A DNA stretch of 64,000 nt from Henricia sp. BOLD:AAB3569 (Eukaryota; Echinodermata; Asteroidea; Spinulosida; Echinasteridae): the NCBI GenBank assembly GCA_037783545.1, contig JBBELK010000485.1:62001-126000 (forward strand). Reading direction: 5' to 3'. The translations under genes were made by a program, and so were the position numbers. Shown here one piece after another: positions 55,440-64,000 of the stretch; position 1 is the stretch's first letter, and each line of letters begins with the position of its first letter. The notes under the pieces were generated by a model that was given only the letters and a program-made list of their open reading frames with translations, had not been told where the DNA came from and did not search any database.

Positions 55440-55747
55440 AAGGCGCGTTCACACTATCGCGGAAAAATCACACTGTTCCATTGGTTTGTACACAAACTGG
55501 TTTGCCGCTTGTGCGCGGCCTATCGCGACGCGCAAAACGTTTTGAGCTGGGTCAAAGTTCAAATTTGTTGAACTTTGACCGCGGTGCGCTGACCTTTCCA
55601 ACGCGCAGCCAATGAGGTATCAGTGAAGCCCCTATAGTTACCAGAGTGGAATTTTCTATTTTGGAATAATCGGCGATTGGGAGCTCATGCAATGAGGTGA
55701 GCGCAGCGCGAAAGTGTGAATTTTCCGCGATAGTGTGAACGCCCCTT
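55440..55747. mobile_element. TA-flanked MITE, 308 bp
   Basis: AAGGCGCGTTCACACTATCG at the left; CGATAGTGTGAACGCCCCTT at the right; TA on both sides (55438-55439, 55748-55749). CGCGGAAAAATCACAC and GTGTGAATTTTCCGCG extend the inverted ends to about 34 bp. Superfamily not certain (ISL2EU, PIF/Harbinger or mariner-like). Confidence 0.85.
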
Positions 55748-55916
55748 TATCAACTCGTAGCAGCGCGCAAATCGTGGCAACATTTTTAAACATGTTAAAC
55801 ATTTCGGCAACGAGTTGACAACTCGTGAGCAACTTGCACCAAACTCGTGCAACTCACGTATGACTCGTGTTGCGTAACTCGTACAGCACTATATCACACC
55901 AGTTTTAATAAACATT

Positions 55917-56354
55917 TGTTGACTGGTGTGGTGTGGGATATGGAGTTTTAACACCCGAGGGAGCTCATAGCACCCGAGGCAACGCCGAGGGTGCTATGAG
56001 CTCCCGAGGGTGTTAAAACCCATAACGCACACCACACCAGTCAACAATTGTTTTGTTATATCCCGTCTTGGTCTCCGTACAGCATAATAATGTGGATCTG
56101 CATGCACTTTCGCTAGTAGCTGTCCGTGTGTAACATTAACATTGCGAAAGTAGCACGCGTACCAGTTTGTTGATTTGGCGCACAGCGTGTGGAATAATGC
56201 GATGTGCGTGCGCGTTGCGCGCCTCTAGTGGGCGTATGGCCGGGTGATATGAAGTTAAATTCGCATACGGCGGGGTGATGAGTTTTTATCGCATGGACAT
56301 GTGACCGTTCTGGACCAATGAAACTGCAGTATTCCAAGACGGGGTATAACAAAT
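55917..56354. repeat. Two nested foldbacks
   Basis: TGTTGACTGGTGTGGTGTG with TTTTAACACCCGAGG (55917-55980) pairs with GGGTGTTAAAACCC and CACACCACACCAGTCAACA (55984-56046). Next to it TTGTTATATCCCGTCTTGG (56052-56071) pairs with CCAAGACGGGGTATAACAA (56334-56353). The CCCGAGG/CCCTCGG difference between arms looks like a local inversion or gene conversion. Probably a non-autonomous transposon. Confidence 0.7.
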
Positions 56355-58857
56355 ATTTATTGTTACGAGTTGTATGAGTGGTCTACGAGTTATAAGACTT
56401 ACAAGCACGACTTGCAAGAGTCACTGAAAATCCGGATGGTTTGGCGCCAAATCCCACGCAAAATGCCGAAGTCAGGTAACCCGTACCAAACTCGTGCCAG
56501 ACTAGTAACTGACTTGCAGTAAGCTCAGGAAGCTCGTATTAAGCTCGATGACTGATTTGGGAAACTTTTGCCTAATTCGTAATAACTTGTATATAGTTAA
56601 CTCGCTAAACTCATAATACACTCATAATAAACTCGTGCTAAGAGTTTCCCGAATTCGCCACCTCTTGAAGCTCGCGGGGAGATTTTTCCGTCTTAAGAGC
56701 ATACCCCGCTACCAGAGTGTAACCTTTCCGTTCGCACATGCATGTGTAGTACAATACTGGAATGCAACATGTACTATCTTACATGTAACTTGCGGTACGT
56801 AACAAAAAACAAGTGTTTGTAAAATGTACTCGTGAAACCGTTCACATCTCAAACTACCCACCTCCACCCCCACACACCTCCCACCTCCACCCTCATACAC
56901 CGGGTACGGGCCTGATGGCAATGTCAGTCAGCGCTTACACTGAATTACTGCGTTTTGTGATTAAATATAATGTGAGATTAAAAACACCCATAACACGACT
57001 GATCATTTCAAATGTGTGCTTTGTATAGACCAGTTGCGTGATATAATTAGTATTATAATAATTAATAATAATTCATAACAATAATTAACAATTAATAACA
57101 AAAATAACAATTAACAATAAGTAATGGTGGATTCTAATATAACGCACATAATGTCCACCCTGTGGGGTGCTCCTGGCGCTGTTGCCATTATACATTATGT
57201 ATTACCGCTGCCATCAGGGACCATTTTGCTTCAACTGGGTGGCTGCTGGCAAGGCGCTAGCGTACGAGTGGACGTGAGTGAAGCACCATGCTATAACTGG
57301 CACATTACTCTATGTATTTTTAAGCTGGACTATGTTGATCTAACAGGTTGATTGAACATGTTGATCGAACATGTTGATCGGCAACTTCAATCCAGTCACA
57401 TAACCTAAAATCGTTTCTCCGCTTGCATCATTGCAGTTTGGAAACGTTCCAGCTTTCAAAGTTGACATTGATCTAAAGTAAACAAATTAATAAATAAATA
57501 AACACGTTCTATTTCGTTATTTTGACGAAATTTTACGATGAGTACATGTCTTAACATGTTCATTTCAGCTTTAAAATGCATAGAGTAATGTGCGAGGTAT
57601 TCCAGGTACCGCACACACTTTCGCGCTAGTTGCTATGTATCAGCTTGCACCACCTGGAAACGGCCCGATTTTCCAGATTAGTCTGGTGCTTAATTGACTC
57701 ACTCGTACGCGAGCGCGAGGGTGGGACTCTATGATTTATGCAAATATATCACGCAACTGGTCTATTCACATGCAATATTCAACTTTATACATACAAAACG
57801 CCACATGTTGCAATTGTGTGTGATTTAAAATGTGCAAAAAAATACTCCGTGTTTATTTTATGGAATATACTAGAATTTTCAGCTCTGCAGCTTTGACAGC
57901 ATCTAGCATAACCTGTACAAGTCTCTGGTTCAACTCCTGTCCTGGTGGGGCGATTTTTCAACAACACCACGTTTCGTTGCTCCAACTTTCACGTGATGGA
58001 TGCATTAAATACAGTAACAGCTATATAGGCTTGGACGACTCAAACATTCCAAAAAGAGAATCGCAATTCCATTCAGAATCGATTCAACTTTTCGCGAGAA
58101 ACATTAACTACATGTAGCGCGTTGAAAAAATAGTTTTCATATCGTAACAATAGAACATACGCACGCGGATTAAATTCAAGCAACTGCACAACAAACGCCG
58201 ACGGTAAAAAATCGGCAAGGTTAAATGTTGGTTCAACTTTGCCTACTGTCTGCGTTAATGTTTGCGTCGAACCTTACGTCTAGTTTGCGTCACTGTGTGT
58301 CTGCGTTTGTTTCGACGATATGGAAACCAGCCTTACGTTGACGATACTGCATATAGGAAAGTTTAGATGCACATAAAACGCGAACGTGAACGCGAAATAC
58401 TTTAAACACTTGATCGTTACTTTGATGAAATCTTAAAACAGACGAAAAAAAAATCCACAAATGTGACTCTCGTGGCAAGATAACTCTGTTGCCGTGACCA
58501 AATTTCGAAAATGGGTTCCGAGACCTCCTAAAAATATAACTAGGGCTTAAACCATTTCGCGTTCACATTTGCGTTTGCATGCATCCATATACTTCCCTAA
58601 TAGGGAATTCGCGTAAAACGCGAACGTGAACACGAAATTCCTTCATCACCGGTCATATCGAGAAGAGTCTTAAGACTCAGGTTCGAATCTTAGTCACAAC
58701 AACGAAATTATCTGGCCACGGCACGAAAACTAATCTTGCTGAAAGCGAATCGGCCATCGATTCCGCCAAATCTGGAATTGCGAGTCCGATTTCTAAGGTG
58801 GAATCGATTCTACTCGACTCCGGCGTAGAATCGTCCGAACCCTCTTTTTATAAGCCG
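56355..58857. other. No gene; scattered repeats
   Basis: Contains the GCTCCTGGCGCTGTTGCCATTA segment at 57140-57250 shared with 2760-2870. Inverted CGCGTTCAC / GTGAACACGAAATTCC words occur at 58375-58640. ACTCGTG-rich sequence lies at 55790-55880 and 56350-56650. No protein recognised. Confidence 0.4.
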
Positions 58858-58991
58858 TATCGAATAGCCGCCATTTCGTGGGGCACCTTTTCTGTTATTT
58901 AAACCGTTAAACAATGAAAGCACAATATGTCCAACCCTGCATGTCCTCAAGGAACAAAGAAACTGCCCCACGAAATGGCGGCTATTCGATA
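58858..58991. mobile_element. 134-bp MITE with perfect 28-bp arms
   Basis: TATCGAATAGCCGCCATTTC followed by GTGGGGCA (58858-58885) is the exact reverse complement of 58964-58991. A short AT-rich centre lies between. A related GCCCCACGAAATG occurs near 19850. Confidence 0.85.
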
Positions 58992-59346
58992 CAGTCTATT
59001 AGTGGGCGATACTTGAGTGATTTACTTCGAATCAATCATTGAAAGATTTACAGACTTTCGACAAGAAACCAATAAAATGGAATACTTCAGTAAACTGTAA
59101 TTTAGCGTCGCTTATGTATGCAGCAAAGTTACAAACTGATTTTAATTACATGTACTATAAATCCACAACTTGATTGCTATTCCATGATTATTTAGATATA
59201 TTATCCTTGATCGAAAAGTTTCATAAATAAACAAAAACTCCTATAGTTAAAACACAGAAAAGAGTAAAATAGTTACATGTATGTTTCAAATATTTTAGCG
59301 AAAATGCTTTCAAAATGTGTACCGATCACATTGTATTTCTCACCCG

Positions 59347-59352
59347 TTTAAT
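59347..59352 (-). terminator. Possible polyadenylation signal
   Basis: ATTAAA on the minus strand, about 100 nt after the stop of the kinase gene. It is the commonest variant of AATAAA. Weak evidence alone. Confidence 0.3.
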
Positions 59353-59449
59353 CAGATTTGAAGTAACTATAACCGGAATGCGGGGCCCGTGTTACATCTA
59401 TGCGAGACGCTTGACAAGATCGCTCTTAGGCTATATAGGTTCAGTTACT

Positions 59450-60958
59450 TTACAAGAATTCCTTTGAGCAGGAGGGACACTGAAAAAGCCTCAGCAACTG
59501 CCTCGCTGTCGGGCGGTCTGCGGGGTTATACCTGGCGCAAGGTCGCAGCAGTATGAGTTTGTATTTGTGCAGAACTTGTGGAACTTCCAGCTTCTGCATG
59601 CATCGTCGGATGTATACGAGAGGTTCGTCTTCTTGGTTCTGCAGATCCCATGCATCTGTGCCCGAAAACCATTCCATCAAGGTTATGCCCACAGACCACA
59701 TATCGGTACATGTATTGGCCTTCTCGCCTCCCACCAGTGTCTCGGGTGGCATGTATTCAGGTGTTCCAACGGTGTGTACCCCCGAGGTTGTTGAAGCTAC
59801 ATCAAAGGACCTGATCTTTGCCAGGCCAAGGTCGCACAGCTTTGCAGACACATACACTTTATCGATCATGATGTTTGCTGGCTTGATATCCTGGTGGATG
59901 ATTTGAGGGATGTGCTCATGTAGGTATTTTACTCCTTTAAGCACATCAACAGCGATGCTGACTTTGTTCTTTTTATCAACCGATATTTTTGGCGCATAAA
60001 TCACATCTTCCATATTTTGTCCGTCAATGAATTCGGTGACTATGAAAACGTGAGAATCAGCCAGGGAAGTGCCAATAAAGTCAACAATATTGGAATGCGC
60101 GATCTGTTGATGGATGAGTGCTTCCTTAACGATAAGCTTGTCTGGACGTTTTCCTTGTTTTGATTTTATCTTCTTTACAGCCACAACAGTGCTCATGTAT
60201 TTGCCTTTGAACACTTCGCCGAAAGACCCATGATTTATGGGTTCCTTAAAGTCGATTGAAAGATCTGCCATTTCCAGCTGCTGGGGGAGACCGCTTTCCT
60301 CGTGCCTTGGCCAATGGCTCACTTCAATATTGCTTGTCCGCGCGGGGGGGATTGTGACTTCCACTACTTGTACCGAATTTGACGCTCTGGAAATTTCCTT
60401 GGAATTACTGCCATCTAATTCTTCTGTAAATGCCTTTACTTGACAGTAGTAATTTCCCGGCTTGTCTACTACTAGAATGCACCCTGCAGAATATATACTT
60501 TTCTCATCGCAAAACCACTCAAATGCAAGTCCCTCATGATTGTGATTGGGCGAGATAACCCCCAGTACGAGTTTCCCTTCCTCATATCCCCAAACCTCAT
60601 TTGGCTGATGTAAGATGAGATTGGGATCTGAAGATTCGGCCTTGTCTTTCGCTGGTAACTCGTATGACACCACATTGTCGCTTCCTATTTCTATGCGCCG
60701 AACAAAGCAGACCCCATTTTTGGACACTCCACTAACAACATAGCCATTTTCCAGTGGATCAGACAGGACACTAGCTCCACTAACGTCAACGTCAAGTTCG
60801 ATGGGCATACATTCTTTTCTTGAATTCGCCGACAGCATGCATGTCACTTCTTGGCAAGATGATTCAATTTCTTTGAAATATTGTACTTGAAGTGGTTCAC
60901 GAGAGAGACAAATCTTTCCCTTTATTACGGGGTATAGACCGGTAGAAGGAGCTTCGGT
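59450..60958 (-). CDS. Ig-like / RIPK-like kinase, C-terminal part
   Basis: Open on the minus strand from 60958, just after a TAA, to the stop at 59450. The nearest upstream-open start is a GTG at 60847; the first ATG is 60838. Numbering from 60847: an Ig-like segment at about 90-160 (W111, GNYYCQV with C135); the kinase domain about 197-455 with GSFGEV (207-212), VAVKK (K225), E242, HQD (318-320), KPAN, DLG (339-341), GTPEYMPPE (361-369), DMWSVGI (382-388) and R445. The kinase is TKL/RIPK-like and non-RD (Q for R before the catalytic D). DLG instead of DFG is as in RIPK1. The tail ends in CPSCSKEFL. No signal peptide or membrane segment is seen, so it is probably cytoplasmic. A role in immune signalling is an inference. 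Confidence 0.85.
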   Translation of the reverse strand, partial: TEAPSTGLYPVIKGKICLSREPLQVQYFKEIESSCQEVTCMLSANSRKECMPIELDVDVSGASVLSDPLENGYVVSGVSKNGVCFVRRIEIGSDNVVSYELPAKDKAESSDPNLILHQPNEVWGYEEGKLVLGVISPNHNHEGLAFEWFCDEKSIYSAGCILVVDKPGNYYCQVKAFTEELDGSNSKEISRASNSVQVVEVTIPPARTSNIEVSHWPRHEESGLPQQLEMADLSIDFKEPINHGSFGEVFKGKYMSTVVAVKKIKSKQGKRPDKLIVKEALIHQQIAHSNIVDFIGTSLADSHVFIVTEFIDGQNMEDVIYAPKISVDKKNKVSIAVDVLKGVKYLHEHIPQIIHQDIKPANIMIDKVYVSAKLCDLGLAKIRSFDVASTTSGVHTVGTPEYMPPETLVGGEKANTCTDMWSVGITLMEWFSGTDAWDLQNQEDEPLVYIRRCMQKLEVPQVLHKYKLILLRPCARYNPADRPTARQLLRLFQCPSCSKEFL

Positions 60959-61630
60959 TTAAACAAAGGGTCGTGCTTCTTGTTTGGCATTGGAATGGGA
61001 CGTTGACAGATTTTTCTTTAAGGTTTTTTTCTTACTGCTGGTACGAGGACCTGGTGAGTCTTTCTGTTTTACTCTCAGAGATAAGCTTTGTCTTCCGTCA
61101 AGAGATTTGGTATTACATTCACTCTTCGTTGTAGAGTACAGGTAATATCTCATGACGCCGCTTGGCTTTTCGATCTCGTACGCTTCTCCTACAGTTTGAG
61201 TTGGATTGCATGTTCTCATACTGAAATCGCAAACTTCCAAATCGACATCATCCAGCTTAATTCCTTTTTTTGATTCGCCGTCGGGGAAAAAGAGCTTCGT
61301 TGCTTCTTCAGAAATGGCACTGGCCGTACCATCCTTAGATATGGTGGTTTTTCTTGTTCCTCCACCAGTCGGCATGCGTACCTGTTGTCCATCGTGTATC
61401 CAACCTATTTCAATTATCCGATTTGGTTTGTTTGCGTACTTGTTTCCCAGCATGGACTTGCTCTTCTTAGAAGCGTGTGGTATTTCTTTATCCGACATTT
61501 CATCATCGGTTTCTTCAGCGTTGGCCTTTCTGAGCTGTTTCCTTAATGCAGACAACAGGCGCTTTATTTTATCTGCAGCTTTGGAAGATGTCATGTCATT
61601 AGTCTTTACTGCTGCACTGGGCTCATCAAT
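60959..61630 (-). CDS. Kinase gene, N-terminal exon
   Basis: Same frame as the kinase part. TACTCTTTTTCTTTAG/ATTGATGAG gives a strong acceptor, with the exon beginning at 61630 and an ATG available at 61594 (211 residues to the TAA at 60959-60961). It is Lys-rich at both ends, with a conserved-looking core: IGWIHDGQQVR, GGGTRKTTI, LFFPDGESKKGI, and GEAYEIEKPSGVMRYYLY. This core resembles an N-terminal domain seen in several uncharacterised animal proteins, including HECT-ligase-like ones (from memory; low certainty). A donor AGCA/GTAAGA at 61036/61035 with an acceptor at 60885 would remove 150 nt including the TAA and keep the frame, giving one protein. Upstream exons are not identified. Confidence 0.65.
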   Translation of the reverse strand: MDEPSAAVKTNDMTSSKAADKIKRLLSALRKQLRKANAEETDDEMSDKEIPHASKKSKSMLGNKYANKPNRIIEIGWIHDGQQVRMPTGGGTRKTTISKDGTASAISEEATKLFFPDGESKKGIKLDDVDLEVCDFSMRTCNPTQTVGEAYEIEKPSGVMRYYLYSTTKSECNTKSLDGRQSLSLRVKQKDSPGPRTSSKKKTLKKNLSTSHSNAKQEARPFV

Positions 61631-61727
61631 CTAAAGAAAAAGAGTATATGAGTGCTGTTCGACAAAACAAACATAACGTAATATACACAAACTTGTGAGA
61701 TTATTAAAGCCCCTGCAACCGTGAACC

Positions 61728-62055
61728 TGGCCTTGTCCAAGGGCTATGAAATTGTGTGAATCCGTGAAGAATTTGCATGTATGCTATGCAGCGAAAGTGC
61801 GCCATCGCGCGGTGAATTGTATATAACCAACTGCAAAATAGTCTGGTTACCGAAATATCTTGGTCTGAATCCTGACTTCACGCGCGAGTACGATCCAGCC
61901 TCGCGCGGGAAGTCAGGATTCAGACCAAGATATTTTGGTAACCAGACTATTTTGCAGTTGGCTACAATTCACCGCGGGATGGCGCACTTTCGCTGCACAG
62001 CATACATGCAAATTCTTCACGGATTCACACAAATTCATAGCCCTTGGACAAGGCT
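61728..62055. mobile_element. 328-bp foldback MITE with 10-bp duplications
   Basis: TGGCCTTGTCCAAGGGCTAT at the left, ATAGCCCTTGGACAAGGCT at the right. Arms of about 156 bp meet at a short centre near 61894 (GCGCGAG/TACGATCCAGCC/TCGCGCG). Flanked by the perfect repeat ACCGTGAACC (61718-61727, 62056-62065). It is like the larger foldback at 41719 in design. It lies about 100 bp upstream of the kinase exon's acceptor, therefore probably in an intron. Confidence 0.92.
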
Positions 62056-62065
62056 ACCGTGAACC

Positions 62066-63454
62066 AAGCAATAAAATAATTTGTTGTGCTAATTTGTTTT
62101 GAAGAATTATAACTGAAGCAATAGCAACTAGAAATCTAGTGTTTGTTAGAAACAAACACGCTGTTTTTCGCCCATTTTTACTTAAACAGCTAGAATCCCC
62201 CTGAAAGGAAAAACTAGCAGTTAGGTTTTTTTCGATAGTCCAAACATCCCTCTTGCCGACGTGGATTTTTTTTTTCAATTGTCTGTTTTAAGTTGATAAA
62301 TTGCAAGCAAAAGTGCGTTTTTCGAAGTGAGATTTTCGCGATTTCTGAAACGCTCATTAGGTATTCATGATATGCGCGTGACCCCGTGACGCAATCCTGA
62401 GAAAGAGAAGTCAACACGATTGTTAGCTCCATACGTTTACACGCAACAAAAAAATGGAAAACCGTCTCAGTGTTAGATGGTGTTTTTTGAAGAATTTTGT
62501 TGGTCCAAAAAGCCACAGATATGCCCAGTAGCTGCGTGGTTGTATGTTTTACCAGACACTATTAAAAAAAAAGAGCAGAAAAATTTTCTTTTCTATTACC
62601 AAGAGAGAGAGAAAAATGAGTCGCTCATTCTAACTTGTACCGGCCGATTTTCAAACACGTGGGCCGCAGGGACCGGAGGTACCGGTCCATGCTGAACACA
62701 GACCGCGGTGAATGCCGTTCGTTCCGTAACAAAACCACCCGTTGCAATGCACCAGTATTTACTTCAAAAGAGCTCATTGTGAGCCACAATTTCATCGTTT
62801 TTTCACAAAACAGGTAATAGTAGATTGTTGTCGTATTACATGAAGTGTTTTTCACGTTTGTTTTTTGAAGGACAAAACAGGCATGATAAACATTCACCTC
62901 GTGTATTTTCCATTCAATACTGCACAGGCCGTTCTGTATGTTTCTCAGGATAACGTCAAAACCCTGTTGATAAACAAACCAAGTGACCTCGAGCGTTTCA
63001 GAATTTCGGGTGAAGAGGGTCGGAACTGCTTTGCGTTTTAAGCAAAAGCCTGTCGATTTATTTTGTGGAAAACAAGTTGTGATGGTGTTGTATAGACACA
63101 TACACATGATAAACAGGAAAACTTCAAACATTCGGACGGGGGGATACTAGCTGTTTCATATCTGGTTTTCAGCTTTAAAACTGTGCTTCCGCCCATCGCG
63201 CCAATGCGCCAAAAGCACGTGGCGGCGCGAGGAAACGGGTGTACAAGGTTATCTGCGTGTAGGCCTAAATGTTCAATTTTCGACAAATGTACAAATTGGC
63301 CCATAGGCCTATACCAACGCGTTGGTATCCATATACAGATGATTTTATTCACTTTATTTATTTTATTTATTGATCACATCCAACAGCAGAAGGACCGCCA
63401 ATTACAGGAATGGGATCAATTAACATAGATATTCGAAAAACTATATCAACTTCT
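62066..63454. other. No gene recognised
   Basis: The longest frame (62625-63131, minus, 168 residues) has no recognisable motif, an unusual composition and no splice support; I do not call it a gene. An upstream exon of the kinase gene could be hidden here but none could be identified. Confidence 0.4.
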
Positions 63455-63640
63455 AAGTTGAATTAGAAACGACCAGAGACACCGGGGAATCCCTACCCTT
63501 GCTCTTCCCGAAAGAATACCGTGTGATCTTAAGATACTGGACCAACGGCTTTACATCCCTTTTGAAGGACGGAACAAGTGTGATTAAGTAAGTGACTTGC
63601 TCAAGAGTACAAGTGCCACAAAGCACTATACTCATGCGAT
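63455..63640 (-). mobile_element. SINE, truncated, inverted
   Basis: Minus-strand match to 37230-37350: GAGCAAGTCACTTACTTAAT, AAAAGGGATGTAAAGCCG, TTGGTCCAGTATCTTAAG, GATTCCCCGGTGTCTCTGG. The polymerase III head and the tail are incomplete. Confidence 0.75.
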
Positions 63641-63689
63641 GACAATCATAGACTGCCCCATAGACTGACCACCGTGCAAAGGCTCTATA

Positions 63690-64000
63690 TCATTTTTTGA
63701 TGGTCCTTGTGAACAAAAAATTATCAAAATGTCCCGTAATTAACTAGGAAAAAACCCCTTCAAATTAACCCAAATAGTCAAGTCGGGTTATACGCTTTAC
63801 CACCCATTCACATTTGTCGCATACGATTTGCTGTTCTCTTGGCAGCTTCTACTTTGGATAGATCTCATGCCACGCTAGCTGCATGAACCATATAGCACCG
63901 CATACCCGCGGGCGATATTTATTTCCGTATCACATGTGACCCCGCTCTGCAAAAAAAGGGTCTTAAAGTTGCACTGCCCGTGTTTTGGCCGATTTGGGCG
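63690..64000 (+). repeat. TTAA-type MITE, partial, at window edge
   Basis: TTTTGATGGTCCTTGTGAAC, AAAATGTCCCGTAATTAACT and GGGTTATACGCTTTACCA match the left part of 45456-46277 and 51323-52176. It then diverges. The last 38 bases (TTAAAGTTGCACTGCCCGTG and on) repeat 46278-46315, so the two neighbouring elements recur together. Confidence 0.75.

Noticed and set aside
62625..63131. 168-residue minus-strand frame
   Set aside because: No recognisable domain, no supporting splice or polyadenylation signals, and composition like translated non-coding DNA.

Overview
This 64 kb window reads as intergenic and intronic DNA of an animal nuclear genome, most likely a marine invertebrate deuterostome (echinoderm, hemichordate or cephalochordate type). 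The reasons are canonical GT-AG splice sites, tRNA-derived SINEs, a Ty3/gypsy LTR retrotransposon, a tyrosine-recombinase retrotransposon, a LINE, many MITEs and foldback elements, and frequent ACATGTACATGTA and TAGGCCTA words. The species cannot be fixed from the sequence. There is no sign of bacterial gene organisation, and most short open frames are noise.

Host-like genes are few. (1) A two-exon gene on + (50246-51079 joined to 53750-54079) encodes a 387-residue integrase-core (DDE) protein. A 28-copy satellite with a palindromic ACGTACGTACGT core lies just upstream, and transposons have filled its intron. (2) A gene on - (61630 to 59450) encodes a basic N-terminal region with a GGGTRK-containing domain, an Ig-like segment and a RIPK/TKL-type kinase domain with HQD in place of HRD and DLG in place of DFG. 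One in-frame TAA, possibly inside a short intron, separates the two halves. (3) Two weak candidates for transcript ends lie near 8470 and 40351-41310.

Mobile DNA dominates. From 10659 to 19550 there is a complete, very young gypsy element on -: 868-bp LTRs differing at one position, a 4-bp target duplication, a tRNA-Leu primer site, gag, a -1 overlapping pol, and a third ORF with two C2H2 zinc fingers behind a strong splice acceptor. From 29061 to 33507 there is a YR-type (PAT/Ngaro-like) retrotransposon with split direct repeats in the order A1 - body - B1A2 - B2. Its A and B copies are identical, yet its RT and recombinase are only relics. It sits in a host repeat whose uninterrupted copy is at 21065-21090. 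From 23015 to about 24760 there is a 5'-truncated, broken LINE on -.

Smaller elements, left to right: a GGCCGTGTGAGG minisatellite (4038-4770); dispersed repeat copies at 9960, 19880, 20370 and 45160; TTAA-flanked MITEs (45456-46277, 51323-52176, partial copies at 21311 and 63690); hAT-like MITEs with 8-bp duplications (25941-26711, 47502-47841); a SINE with a 12-bp duplication (33584-33867); a palindromic CCGGGTCA tandem array (34519-34990); a 1.78-kb foldback with 9-bp duplications (41719-43496); a TA-flanked MITE (55440-55747); and a foldback with 10-bp duplications (61728-62055) next to the kinase gene. Several are nested, so the order of insertion can be read.
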